A stretch of DNA of 64,000 nt from Lacibacter sp. H375 (GTDB lineage Bacteria; Bacteroidota; Bacteroidia; Chitinophagales; Chitinophagaceae). This document shows, piece by piece, positions 46,254 to 54,812 of the stretch (positions within the stretch are counted from its first letter, which is position 1; each line of letters begins with the position of its first letter). The stretch lies in NCBI RefSeq assembly GCF_037892425.1, contig NZ_JBBKTT010000001.1, forward strand, positions 4,712,001 through 4,776,000. The letters are read 5' to 3'. The position numbers were made by a program, and so were the translations under genes. A model generated the notes under the pieces. It saw only the letters and a list, made by a program, of their open reading frames with translations, was not told the DNA's origin and did not search any database.

Positions 46254-47096
46254 ATGGCTATACTAAAAGCTGCAGGTAAACTAAAAACGATCGCCAGCAG
46301 ACAAACAGTTCTTGTAAGTGAAAAAGCGATTGCAAATACGAAAAATGCTGGTAACTTCTTAACCGACATTGCAGATGTCTTTCTTTTTGTAGGACGCATT
46401 GTAAGGGAAACTTTTACAGGTGGTTTTGAATTTAGAGAATTTCTCCGCCAGTGTTACCAGATCGGTTACAAATCATTACCATTGATATCTATTACAGGAG
46501 CCATTATGGGTCTTGTGTTAACTATACAATCAAGACCAGTGCTGGTAGATTTTGGTGCAGTTACATTGTTACCCAGTATGGTTAGTCTTTCACTTATCAG
46601 GGAAATGGGCCCTGTAATTACCGCTCTTATTTGTGCAGGAAAAATCAGTTCGGGCATGGGCGCCGAACTTGGTTCAATGAAAGTAACAGAGCAAATAGAT
46701 GCAATGGAAGTATCGTCAATAAATCCGGTTAAATATTTGTTAGTTACAAGAGTTTTGGCGGCAACTATCATGATTCCCTTGCTAACCATTTATGCCGATG
46801 CATGTGGAATTGCCGGTAGTTGGGCAGGTGCCAACATTAAAGGCGATGTATCACTCGTGTTGTTTTTTTCGCAGGCGTTTGCACCGGTTGAAATGATTGA
46901 TGTGTTGCCGGCTGTGATCAAAACTTTTTTCTTTGGTGCGGTTATTGGATTAGTTGGTTGTTATAAAGGATATAATGCAGGCACTGGTACACAGAGTGTA
47001 GGAGTTGCTGCAACATCGGCTGTTGTAATGGCTTCGTTGCTTGTATTTATTGTAGATATGATTGCTGTACAAATTACTGATCTTATTACCTCATGA
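46254..47096 (+). CDS. mlaE: MlaE-family ABC transporter permease
   Basis: The protein has 280 aa. An N-terminal amphipathic region precedes ~5-6 membrane helices of the MlaE/YrbE fold, with the signature PLISITGAIMGLVLTIQ, then LIREMGPVITALICAGKISSGMGAELGSMKVTEQIDAMEVSSINP and YKGYNAGTGTQSVGVAAT. In Mla systems MlaE forms the membrane channel through which phospholipids pass between membranes. It is followed by the ATPase (4-nt overlap) and the MCE protein, the expected MlaE-F-D order. No MlaB or MlaC is present, as is common in Bacteroidota. Confidence 0.93.
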   Translation: MAILKAAGKLKTIASRQTVLVSEKAIANTKNAGNFLTDIADVFLFVGRIVRETFTGGFEFREFLRQCYQIGYKSLPLISITGAIMGLVLTIQSRPVLVDFGAVTLLPSMVSLSLIREMGPVITALICAGKISSGMGAELGSMKVTEQIDAMEVSSINPVKYLLVTRVLAATIMIPLLTIYADACGIAGSWAGANIKGDVSLVLFFSQAFAPVEMIDVLPAVIKTFFFGAVIGLVGCYKGYNAGTGTQSVGVAATSAVVMASLLVFIVDMIAVQITDLITS

Positions 47097-47878
47097 AAAA
47101 TGTAGCAGAACAGGAAACAACAGAAACACTGCTCACATCAAGAGTCGAAAATCCTGTTATTGATATCAGGCAGCTGAAAAAATCTTTCGGTAGCCAGGAG
47201 ATTTTGAAAGACGTAACGCTTCAACTTGGTTCCGGTGAAAACCTGGTAGTATTGGGAAAATCAGGTTCTGGCAAATCTGTATTAATAAAGTGTTTGGTAG
47301 GATTATTAAAGCCTGACAGTGGCATCATTACAATACTTGAACAGGATGTAACAAGTTTGCAACGAAAGGAGTTAAATCAACTACGGCAAAAGATCGGCTT
47401 TCTTTTTCAGAGCGGTGCGTTGTATGATTCGATGACGGTAAAACAGAACATTGAATTCCCGTTAAGAAGAATAAAAAAAGGATTAACTGAAAATGAGATT
47501 GCAGCTAAAGTGCATGAAGTATTGGAAAATGTAGACTTAGTAGATGCATTGAACAAAATGCCATCAGCACTTTCCGGGGGTATGCGCAAACGTATCAGCC
47601 TTGCAAGAACGATTGTGGTAGATCCATTGATCATGTTATATGATGAGCCCACCACCGGACTTGACCCGATCACATCAGATGAGATCAGCACTCTTATCAA
47701 CGATGTTCAGAAAAAATACAAAACATCATCTATCATCATCACACATGATATCAAGTGTGCTTTGCTTACTGCTAACCGGATGATCATGTTGAAAGATGGG
47801 GCTGTGTATAAAGAAGGAAAACCGGAAGAGTTTAAGCAATCAACCGATGAATTCATTCAATCATTTTCTTTTCAATAA
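47093..47878 (+). CDS. mlaF: MlaF-type ABC transporter ATP-binding protein
   Basis: The protein has 261 aa with an intact nucleotide-binding domain: Walker A GKSGSGKSVLIK (~58-69), Q-loop FLFQSGALYDSMTV, signature LSGGMRKRISLART, Walker B LIMLYDEPTTGLDP and the H-loop ITHDIK. LFQSGALYDSMTV and SGGMRKR are characteristic of the Mla subfamily. The start codon overlaps the permease stop by 4 nt, so translation is coupled. It powers lipid transport by the MlaE/MlaD complex. Confidence 0.95.
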   Translation: MKNVAEQETTETLLTSRVENPVIDIRQLKKSFGSQEILKDVTLQLGSGENLVVLGKSGSGKSVLIKCLVGLLKPDSGIITILEQDVTSLQRKELNQLRQKIGFLFQSGALYDSMTVKQNIEFPLRRIKKGLTENEIAAKVHEVLENVDLVDALNKMPSALSGGMRKRISLARTIVVDPLIMLYDEPTTGLDPITSDEISTLINDVQKKYKTSSIIITHDIKCALLTANRMIMLKDGAVYKEGKPEEFKQSTDEFIQSFSFQ

Positions 47879-47896
47879 AAAGAAATACAATTTATT

Positions 47897-48637
47897 ATGG
47901 ACACAACATCTCAATCATATAAAATAAAACTCGGCCTATTTATACTCGGCAGTCTTCTGTTGTTTGCAGTTGTACTGTTTGTGATAGGAAAGAAGAACAA
48001 TATGTTCACGCCTGTGTTTACTTTATCAGCCGCATTTAATAATGTAAGTGGGTTGCAGGTTGGTAATAATATCCGCTTTTCGGGTATTACAATTGGCACG
48101 GTTGATGATATTACAATCGTTAACGACTCCATTGTGAAGGTGAAGATGGTGCTTAAGAACAGTGTAAAAAAATTTATTAAAGCAGATAGTAAAGCCATCA
48201 TTGCCTCCGATGGAATTATTGGCGATAAGTTAGTGATCATTTCACAAGGAAGTGGTGAATCGCCAATTGTAAAGGAAGGTCAGCTGCTTGAATCAGAAGA
48301 ACCAATAGAAACAGCAGACGTTATTGCGAGTTTACAAGTATCAGCTGCCAATGCAGAAATTATTACCGAACAACTTGCAGAGGTAATGATCAAAGTAAAC
48401 AATGGCAATGGTACATTGGGACGATTGATACAGGATCCTACTATTGCCAATAACCTGAGCCAGACGATGCAGAATATGAAAACAAGCAGCCAGGGGTTAA
48501 GTGAAAATATGGAAGCTGCGAAAGAAAGCTTTCTGTTGAAAGGTTATTTCAACAGGAAGAAAAAAGCAGCAGCGAAAAAAGCTGCTGATAAAAAAGCTGC
48601 CGAGGAAAAAGCCGCTGAACAAAAAAAGAAAGGATAA
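47897..48637 (+). CDS. MCE-domain (MlaD-like) lipid-binding protein
   Basis: The protein has 246 aa. An N-terminal membrane anchor (~11-30, IKLGLFILGSLLLFAVVLFV) and one MCE domain (~37-115, AAFNNVSGLQVGNNIRFSGI ... DGIIGDKLVIIS) are followed by a helical segment with NNGNGTLGRLIQDPTIANNL, typical of MCE proteins. The C-terminal tail is low-complexity Lys/Ala (KKKAAAKKAADKKAAEEKAA). It would form the hexameric ring that hands lipids to the permease. It is 18 nt after mlaF and last in the operon. Confidence 0.92.
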   Translation: MDTTSQSYKIKLGLFILGSLLLFAVVLFVIGKKNNMFTPVFTLSAAFNNVSGLQVGNNIRFSGITIGTVDDITIVNDSIVKVKMVLKNSVKKFIKADSKAIIASDGIIGDKLVIISQGSGESPIVKEGQLLESEEPIETADVIASLQVSAANAEIITEQLAEVMIKVNNGNGTLGRLIQDPTIANNLSQTMQNMKTSSQGLSENMEAAKESFLLKGYFNRKKKAAAKKAADKKAAEEKAAEQKKKG

Positions 48638-48658
48638 GTAAGTACGAGGATATGAATG

Positions 48659-48694
48659 TGTGAATCTTACAATACTATCAAGTAATGGTATAAA
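48659..48694 (+). promoter_or_regulatory. Bipartite motif site B
   Basis: TGTGAAT-CT-TACAA, 16 nt, TATAAA, 170 nt upstream of the sll1863-like lipoprotein gene. Confidence 0.65.
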
Positions 48695-48863
48695 ATAAAC
48701 AGGCAAAATAAAATCATTTTTGCAGTCGCCCGGCGCAACAAAAAAAAGTTAGTATTAAACATAAATTTTTATTGCCATCTGGCAGCTATTTATAAAAAAT
48801 ATCTTTAACCACCTTATAAGAGAACTAAAAAGTTAATCAGTTTATTCATCAAAAAAAATCAAC

Positions 48864-49307
48864 ATGAAAAAGTTCGTTTATTTATTTTCAGCTATTGCAT
48901 TGGTGGGCAGTGTTACCCTGCTCAGTTGCAATAACAGCACAGAAGATGGCACTACAGATAATGACAACAAAGACACAGTTGTTATCGAGGAAAAGAAAGA
49001 AACAACCGTGCGAGTAGCTACTACAGAAGAATGGGCAGCCTTTAAAGCCGATGCAGAAGAAAAAATTGAAGCAAATGAAAAACGTATTGCTGAATTACGA
49101 GTGAAATTGAAAAAGCCGGGAAAAGTATTAGACAAGATTTATGAAGAACGTATTGAAGCACTCCAGGAACGCAATAGAAATTTGCGATTAAAAATTACAA
49201 ACTACGAAACAAATAAAACTGATTGGGATAAATTTAAAGAAGAGTTTAATCATGATATGGATGAACTTGGAAAAGCAATCGGTGATATTTTTACAGACAA
49301 TAAATAA
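48864..49307 (+). CDS. Coiled-coil lipoprotein resembling the sll1863 stress-response family
   Basis: The protein has 147 aa. A lipoprotein signal (ALVGSVTLLSC, C22) is followed by an Asp/Asn/Thr-rich linker (~23-50) and a long helical, heptad-like part (KADAEEKIEANEKRIAELR, then ALQERNRNLRLKI and WDKFKEEFNHDMDELGKAI). The last segment matches the family named after cyanobacterial sll1863, annotated as stress-response. Function is otherwise unknown. It stands alone between motif site B and a terminator. Confidence 0.75.
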   Translation: MKKFVYLFSAIALVGSVTLLSCNNSTEDGTTDNDNKDTVVIEEKKETTVRVATTEEWAAFKADAEEKIEANEKRIAELRVKLKKPGKVLDKIYEERIEALQERNRNLRLKITNYETNKTDWDKFKEEFNHDMDELGKAIGDIFTDNK

Positions 49308-49333
49308 TTTAGATCGGGTCAACAGAGGTGGAT

Positions 49334-49360
49334 AAGCGGGATACATGTCCCGCTTTTTTT
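49334..49360 (+). terminator. Rho-independent terminator after the sll1863-like gene
   Basis: AAGCGGGA (49334-49341), loop TACATG and TCCCGCTT (49348-49355) are followed by T residues to 49360. Confidence 0.9.
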
Positions 49361-49388
49361 ATGCGCAATAACAAATCACTTGTTTATG

Positions 49389-49424
49389 TGTGAATGTTAT
49401 AACGTATACGTCTTGTTATGTAAC
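49389..49424 (+). promoter_or_regulatory. Bipartite motif site C
   Basis: TGTGAAT-GT-TATAA, 16 nt, TGTAAC, 50 nt before the OmpA-family ATG. A housekeeping-type -7 element TAACTTTG lies between (49446-49453), so the gene may have two promoters. Confidence 0.75.
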
Positions 49425-49445
49425 GCTTCACAAAAAGTACAAGTT

Positions 49446-49453
49446 TAACTTTG
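49446..49453 (+). promoter_or_regulatory. -7-like promoter element TAACTTTG of the OmpA-family gene
   Basis: This exact TAnnTTTG match lies 20 nt before the ATG at 49474. I find no clear -33 element. Confidence 0.4.
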
Positions 49454-49473
49454 TATAACAATAATCATACAAC

Positions 49474-50931
49474 ATGAAAAAAATAACTTTGCTGTGTTCG
49501 CTACTCGTTCTTGCAAACATAGTATTTACGCAAACCATTGATAAAAAATGGAACATCGGCATACATGGCGGTGCAAGTCAATATAGAGGTGATCTTGGAA
49601 GTGACTTTTATAAAACTGACATGGCCTTCTATGGCTTCGGAGGGTTATCATTATCTCGCTACCTTGGTTCACATCTCGACATCAATCTTACAGCTACCAA
49701 AGGAAAGATTGGTTTCAATCGCCCATCAGGTCGATTTCTAAGTGATGTTAGTACTGCAACAGTCAACTTACGGTTTCATTTACTTAATGCAAACGTTCCT
49801 GTTCGTCCATACGTATTTGGAGGATTCGGTGCAATTGTGTTTGATAGAGGTCTGGAGATCACACAGCAGAATCTGGATTTTGCAACACCTTCAACTGGTG
49901 CAGGTATCAACTTTCGTTTAGGGCCAACTGTAAATTTAAACATACAGGAAACGTTTTTATTTTCTAACAGAGATAGAAGAGATGGTGTTAATGCCGGGGA
50001 TAACAACGACAAATATTTGTTTCACTCTGCTGGCTTAACGTTCAACTTCGGCAAGAAAAAAGATGCTGATAATGATGGCATAGCCGACAGGTTAGATAAA
50101 TGTGCCAACACACCTGCTATGGTTGCTGTTGATAAAGATGGCTGCCCGGTTGATACTGATGCCGATGGCGTAGCCAACTATCTTGATAACTGTCCTGACA
50201 TTGCAGGTACTGTTGCATTAAACGGTTGTCCTGATAAAGATGCAGATGGTATTACTGATGCAGATGATCGTTGTCCGGAAGTAGCAGGAACTGCAGCTTT
50301 AAAAGGCTGTCCTGATACCGATGGAGATGGTATTGTTGACATAGACGATAAATGTCCTGATACAAAAACAGGTTATAAAGTAAACGAAACAGGTTGCGCA
50401 ATTGATAACGATAAAGACGGAATTGTAAATGAAGAAGATCGTTGCCCTGATGCTGCAGGACCAGCAAGTTTAAAAGGTTGTCCTGACACAGATGGAGATG
50501 GTGTAGCTGATATTGACGATCGTTGTCCGGCAGCAAAAGGTACAATTGCCAATAAAGGTTGTCCTGAAATTGCCCCTGAAGTAATTCAGAAAATTACAAG
50601 CATTGCCAGCAAGATATTTTTTGAAACAAACAGCGACGTGTTAAAAGTTGCTTCCACTACAGAGCTTGATGAACTGGCAACTATTCTTCGCACTTACGAA
50701 AACTCTATTCTTACTATTGAAGGTCATACTGATAGTAAAGGAACTGATGAATATAATATGACGCTTTCGCAAAAAAGAGCAAATGCAGTAAGAGCGTATC
50801 TCATTGAAAAGGGTATTGCAGAAAGTCGTTTAAAAGCTATAGGCTTTGGAGAAACAACGCCAATTGCAGATAATAACACTGCTGCTGGCCGTGCAAAAAA
50901 CCGAAGAGTTGAATTGAAGACATCTTATTAA
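49474..50931 (+). CDS. OmpA-family outer-membrane protein with thrombospondin type 3 repeats
   Basis: The protein has 485 aa. A signal peptide (~1-20) is followed by an eight-stranded beta-barrel-like domain (~25-195, NIGIHGGASQYRGDLGSDF ... AGLTFNFGKK). A stretch of Ca-binding TSP3 repeats (~200-365, KDADNDGIADRLDKCANTP, DTDGDGIVDIDDKCPDT and others) and a C-terminal OmpA peptidoglycan-binding domain (~370-485, IEGHTDSKGTDEYNMTLSQ, NRRVELK) complete it. It anchors the outer membrane to the cell wall. It is monocistronic with a strong terminator. Confidence 0.93.
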   Translation: MKKITLLCSLLVLANIVFTQTIDKKWNIGIHGGASQYRGDLGSDFYKTDMAFYGFGGLSLSRYLGSHLDINLTATKGKIGFNRPSGRFLSDVSTATVNLRFHLLNANVPVRPYVFGGFGAIVFDRGLEITQQNLDFATPSTGAGINFRLGPTVNLNIQETFLFSNRDRRDGVNAGDNNDKYLFHSAGLTFNFGKKKDADNDGIADRLDKCANTPAMVAVDKDGCPVDTDADGVANYLDNCPDIAGTVALNGCPDKDADGITDADDRCPEVAGTAALKGCPDTDGDGIVDIDDKCPDTKTGYKVNETGCAIDNDKDGIVNEEDRCPDAAGPASLKGCPDTDGDGVADIDDRCPAAKGTIANKGCPEIAPEVIQKITSIASKIFFETNSDVLKVASTTELDELATILRTYENSILTIEGHTDSKGTDEYNMTLSQKRANAVRAYLIEKGIAESRLKAIGFGETTPIADNNTAAGRAKNRRVELKTSY

Positions 50932-50969
50932 TATTTTATGGCGTAGCTTTTGGTTTATAGGTTTAATTT

Positions 50970-51000
50970 ATGGGGCTGTTTTCACAGCCCCATAATTTTT
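50970..51000 (+). terminator. Rho-independent terminator after the OmpA-family gene
   Basis: ATGGGGCTGT (50970-50979), loop TTTC and ACAGCCCCAT (50984-50993) are followed by AATTTTTT. Confidence 0.88.
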
Positions 51001-51006
51001 TGCAGG

Positions 51007-51042
51007 TGTGAATCATATAACTATATACTGCAAGCTTATAAC
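51007..51042 (+). promoter_or_regulatory. Bipartite motif site D
   Basis: TGTGAAT-CA-TATAA, 16 nt, TATAAC, directly after the terminator and 194 nt before the glycosyltransferase ATG. It shares TGCAAGCTTATAAC with site A. The rest of the 304-bp gap shows nothing else. Confidence 0.75.
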
Positions 51043-51235
51043 TAACACTGTTACTTGTTAATCAACTTTACAAGAGGAGGAAATTGCTTATCCCAATCAA
51101 GATACAATCGCATACAACTATGCTTATAGTCAGCACGGATTCCACCAGGATACTCTCCAAGCATTTATTATTAACTGCATTTAAAGAAGCTTTCGATACT
51201 GTGCATTATTTAACCCAAAGAAAGTTAAAACAACA

Positions 51236-53587
51236 ATGAACAATCTCATACATACTCCCTCTCCCACCTCGGTTGATCAATTAACATCATTGGGAAATGA
51301 TTTGCAAATAATGAGTGGAACTAAGCAATTACCCGAAATTCTGTTTATCACTTCCTATCCGCCCCGTGAGTGCGGCATTGCTACCTATTCACAAGATCTT
51401 GTAAAAGCACTGGAGAATAAATTTGAAGACTCGTTTAAATTCAGCATTTGTGCGCTTGAATCAAATACTGAAACACCTGTTTACACAGAACCTATAAAAT
51501 ATGTGTTGAATACCGAGGACGCTGAAGCCTTTTTAAGATTAGGTGAAAGTATTGAAGCTGACAAGGCAGTAAAAATGATATTGATCCAGCATGAGTTTGG
51601 CTTTTTTCAACAACACGAAGCGGCATTCCTCCGCTTTCTGCAGTCGCTGAGTAAACCATTTGCAATCGTGTTTCATACAGTACTACCGCTGCCGGGCAAA
51701 GAACTATTGCAGCAAGTGCAACAAATCGCTGCGCTAGCAGCCTCGGTAATTGTTATGACCAAGTCATCAAAAAAGATTCTGTTAGGTGATTATCATCTTC
51801 CGCTGAAAAAAATAACGGTGATACCACATGGCACACACCTTGTATTACATGAACATAAAGCAACACTTAAACAGAAATATAATTTAACAGGCCGTACCAT
51901 TCTTTCAACCTTTGGCTTACTCAGCTCAGGCAAAAATATTGAAACTACTTTACGTGCATTACCATCCATTGTGCAACAACACCCTGCCGTATTATTTTTA
52001 ATCATTGGAAAAACACATCCATCCATTGCAAAAAAAGAGGGTGAATCTTACAGAGAAATGCTGCAATCAATGGTGCAGGAATTGAAACTTAATGATCATG
52101 TAAAGTTTATTAATTCATTCCTTCCTTTACCCCTTTTACTTGAATACCTTCAACTAACCGACATTTATCTTTTTACATCAAAGGATCGTAACCAGGCAGT
52201 GAGCGGAACGTTTTCTTATGCCATTAGTTGTGGTTGCCCTGTTATCTCCACTCCTATCCCACATGCAAGAGAAGTGCTGAAACACGATGCGGGCATCATT
52301 ATAGATTTTGAACAGCCTGATCAGCTAGCTAAAGAAGTAAATAGTTTATTAAATAATGAAACATTGAGAAATGCCATCGGATCAAACGGACTACACCGTA
52401 TGGCGTTTACTGCATGGGAAAATGCAGCCATTGCTCATGCAACGTTGTTTAAAAAACTTGTTGATGATCATGTGCCGCTGCGTTACGTTGTGCCACCTGT
52501 TCATCTTGGTCATTTAAAAAAGATGACAACTGAATTTGGGATCATCCAGTTTTCAAAGATCAACCACCCGGATCTTGAATCAGGCTATACAGTAGATGAT
52601 AATGCCCGGGCGTTAATTTCCATGTGCCAGCATTTTGATTTAACCAGAGACAAAGCCGATATCAATTACATCAATATCTATTTACGCTTTATTGGTTATT
52701 GTCAGCAGGCTGATGGAAGTTTCCTTAACTATGTAAATACAGAAAAAAAATTCACTGCTCAGAATTACGAAACTAATCTTGATGATGCCAACGGAAGATC
52801 TATTTGGGCGTTGGGCTATTTAATATCATTACGTCCGTTGTTACCGGTACAACTTACCAGTATGGCAAATCATATTTTTCAAAAAGCAATGCCGTACCTG
52901 CGCACTTTACATTCGAGCCGTGCTATGGGCTTTATCGTTAAAGGATTGTATTACCGTCAACTTAAAATAAAGCTCACGGAAAACATTCTGTTGATTACCG
53001 AAATGGGCAACAGGTTGCTGCAAATGTACCGGCATGAACAGGAAGAAGAATGGTGCTGGTATGAAAGCTACCTAACCTATGCCAATAGTGTGTTACCTGA
53101 AGCAATGCTTTGTGCATGGATTGCAACCGGCGATGACATATATAAAGAAACAGCAGTTACATCATTTGACTTTCTGCTAAGTAAATTATTTGGCAAAGAA
53201 AAGATCAGAGTAATTTCTAATCAAACATGGATGCATAAAGGAAAAGAAATACTACTTCAAAAGAATGGCGGCGAACAACCTATTGATGTGGCTTATACCA
53301 TTCTTGCACTAACTAAATTCTACGAAGTATTCAAGAAACAGGCTTACCGGGATAAAATTGATATTGCCTTTAACTGGTTTCTTGGAGCAAATCATTTACA
53401 ACAGGTTATTTATAATCCTTGTACTGGTGGTTGCTACGATGGTGTTGAAGAGCATTCTGTGAATCTGAACCAGGGAGCAGAGTCAACTGTGAGTTACCTG
53501 ATGGCCCGCTTAACAATCGAAAAATTGCACCGAAACAAGTTGCGGACGCAATTGCAGAAAAAACATCTTACACATTACAATCTGTGA
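51236..53587 (+). CDS. Family 4-like glycosyltransferase with large C-terminal helical domain
   Basis: The protein has 783 aa. Residues ~33-405 form a GT-B transferase: N-terminal FITSYPPRECGIATYSQDLVKAL, FHTVLPLPGKE, VIPHGTHLVL, then the nucleotide-sugar part STFGLLSSGKNIETTLRALP and the donor-site motif SGTFSYAISCGCPVISTPI. Residues ~425-770 form a Trp/Tyr-rich helical domain (DLESGYTVDDNARALISMCQ, NLDDANGRSIWALGYL, WCWYESYLTYANSVLPEAM) reminiscent of (alpha/alpha)6 barrels, with no named family I can assign. It may make and trim an exported or storage glycan (inference). The stop codon lies within motif site L. Confidence 0.82.
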   Translation: MNNLIHTPSPTSVDQLTSLGNDLQIMSGTKQLPEILFITSYPPRECGIATYSQDLVKALENKFEDSFKFSICALESNTETPVYTEPIKYVLNTEDAEAFLRLGESIEADKAVKMILIQHEFGFFQQHEAAFLRFLQSLSKPFAIVFHTVLPLPGKELLQQVQQIAALAASVIVMTKSSKKILLGDYHLPLKKITVIPHGTHLVLHEHKATLKQKYNLTGRTILSTFGLLSSGKNIETTLRALPSIVQQHPAVLFLIIGKTHPSIAKKEGESYREMLQSMVQELKLNDHVKFINSFLPLPLLLEYLQLTDIYLFTSKDRNQAVSGTFSYAISCGCPVISTPIPHAREVLKHDAGIIIDFEQPDQLAKEVNSLLNNETLRNAIGSNGLHRMAFTAWENAAIAHATLFKKLVDDHVPLRYVVPPVHLGHLKKMTTEFGIIQFSKINHPDLESGYTVDDNARALISMCQHFDLTRDKADINYINIYLRFIGYCQQADGSFLNYVNTEKKFTAQNYETNLDDANGRSIWALGYLISLRPLLPVQLTSMANHIFQKAMPYLRTLHSSRAMGFIVKGLYYRQLKIKLTENILLITEMGNRLLQMYRHEQEEEWCWYESYLTYANSVLPEAMLCAWIATGDDIYKETAVTSFDFLLSKLFGKEKIRVISNQTWMHKGKEILLQKNGGEQPIDVAYTILALTKFYEVFKKQAYRDKIDIAFNWFLGANHLQQVIYNPCTGGCYDGVEEHSVNLNQGAESTVSYLMARLTIEKLHRNKLRTQLQKKHLTHYNL

Positions 53588-53618
53588 ATGATACAACAAA
53601 ATGGACCAATGATGTAAG
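53583..53618 (+). promoter_or_regulatory. Bipartite motif site L
   Basis: TGTGAAT-GA-TACAA, 16 nt, TGTAAG. The first block overlaps the stop of the glycosyltransferase gene, and the site ends 55 nt before the YtxH gene. Confidence 0.7.
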
Positions 53619-53672
53619 ACATCTTCCTCTAAAGGAGACGACCTTTAATCATATTAATAAAACAACAAGTAT

Positions 53673-53954
53673 ATGAGTACAGGAAAAATTGTATCAGCCG
53701 TTTTGGCTGGTGTAGCAGTAGGTGCAGTGTTAGGAATTTTATTCGCACCAGATAAAGGATCTGCCACCAGAAATGCCATTGCCAAAGGAAGTAAAGATTT
53801 AGTAGATGGTTTGGGAGACAAGGCCAACGAATTTATGGGCAGTATTACGGAAAAATTTGAATCGGCTAAAGACGAAGCTCAACGCTTGGCTGAAAAAGGA
53901 AAACATAAAGCAGAACAACTGCATGCTACTATTCAGCCCAGACAAAACTCATAA
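53673..53954 (+). CDS. YtxH-domain general-stress protein
   Basis: The protein has 93 aa: a membrane segment with the YtxH signature VLAGVAVGAVLGILFAPDKGS (~7-27), then an amphipathic, Lys/Glu-rich helix (GDKANEFMGSITEKFESAKD ... AEKGKHKAEQ). YtxH is a general-stress protein in Bacillus, and Bacteroidota homologues are common and uncharacterised. It heads a run of four genes (holin-X-like, 144-aa, AI-2E-like) and follows motif site L by 55 nt. Confidence 0.88.
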   Translation: MSTGKIVSAVLAGVAVGAVLGILFAPDKGSATRNAIAKGSKDLVDGLGDKANEFMGSITEKFESAKDEAQRLAEKGKHKAEQLHATIQPRQNS

Positions 53955-54012
53955 ATACAAACGCATAAACAGGGAAGCGCTAATGATTGTGATGAACGGC
54001 ATTACCTGAAAC

Positions 54013-54381
54013 ATGAAATTACATACAATGGAACAAACAGATGGCATCGTAAAAGTTTTGCTTACGCAAGTGGAGGAATATGGTAAAACAAGTTTTGAAC
54101 TCACCAAACTCAAAGCTGTACAGAAGCTTATTCCTGTAGCAACTGCTTTTACCGGCAACCTGTTTGTGTTGTTAGCGCTTTACCTGTTTATATTTATGCT
54201 TAACATTGGTATTGCCATGTGGCTGGGTGAGCTACTCGGCAAACCATACCTGGGCTTTATATATGTATCTGCCTTTTATTTACTGACAGGAATTATTCTT
54301 CATTTTACAGCCACCAAATTTTTACGTAACCCGGTGGGTCGTTTTATTATTAAGCAAACACTCAACCCGGATAAATCGTGA
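54013..54381 (+). CDS. Holin-X / phage-holin-superfamily-III-like membrane protein
   Basis: The protein has 122 aa. An N-terminal amphipathic helix (VKVLLTQVEEYGKTSFELTKLKAVQK) is followed by two membrane helices (~49-70 and ~80-102), the layout of the Actinobacterial holin-X/YqjE-type family. These are chromosomal envelope proteins in Bacteroidota, and no lysis gene is near, so a phage role is unlikely. Its stop overlaps the GTG start of the next gene. Function is unknown. Confidence 0.75.
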   Translation: MKLHTMEQTDGIVKVLLTQVEEYGKTSFELTKLKAVQKLIPVATAFTGNLFVLLALYLFIFMLNIGIAMWLGELLGKPYLGFIYVSAFYLLTGIILHFTATKFLRNPVGRFIIKQTLNPDKS

Positions 54382-54812
54382 GCATTATTATAACAGAAGC
54401 AGATCTTATAGATGCTATAGAGAAGGCGGAACAAAAGCGAAAAAAAGACGCTGCGATTGTGGTGGAAGAATTTAACGAGGCACTACTTAGTCTGAAACCG
54501 GTAAATGTGTTGAAGAATATCTTTACCGAGATTACTTCATCAGGCGAGTTGAAAGATAATCTTGTGAATACCTCAGCAGGCATGGCAGCAGGCTATGCTG
54601 CTAAAATGCTTGTTGCAGGAAAATCGCCGGGCTTAGTACGGAAAATTGCAGGTAATGCCGTATTGTTTGGCATCAGCAATGTAGTATCAAGAAACCCCGA
54701 AACAATCAAACTCATCGGCAACACCATACTGTTGTTTGGCAAGCAGCTATTGAAGAAAAAACAACAGCCGGACCTTGTTGACCGGCAACCGGATCATGAA
54801 TCAGTTTCTTAA
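54378..54812 (+). CDS. Conserved protein of the YtxH operon (144 aa)
   Basis: The start is GTG at 54378, overlapping the previous stop (GTGA), which implies translational coupling. The protein has a charged helical N-terminus (ADLIDAIEKAEQKRKKDAAI) and a C-terminal part with two weakly hydrophobic segments (NTSAGMAAGYAAKMLVAG, AGNAVLFGISNVV). I do not recognise a named family; its conservation with holin-X-like genes suggests a membrane-associated partner. Confidence 0.75.
   Translation: MSIIITEADLIDAIEKAEQKRKKDAAIVVEEFNEALLSLKPVNVLKNIFTEITSSGELKDNLVNTSAGMAAGYAAKMLVAGKSPGLVRKIAGNAVLFGISNVVSRNPETIKLIGNTILLFGKQLLKKKQQPDLVDRQPDHESVS

Noticed and set aside
54013-54381. Possible prophage remnant from the holin-like gene
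   Set aside because: The gene lies in a YtxH/AI-2E operon with no other phage genes; this holin-X-like family is chromosomal in Bacteroidota.
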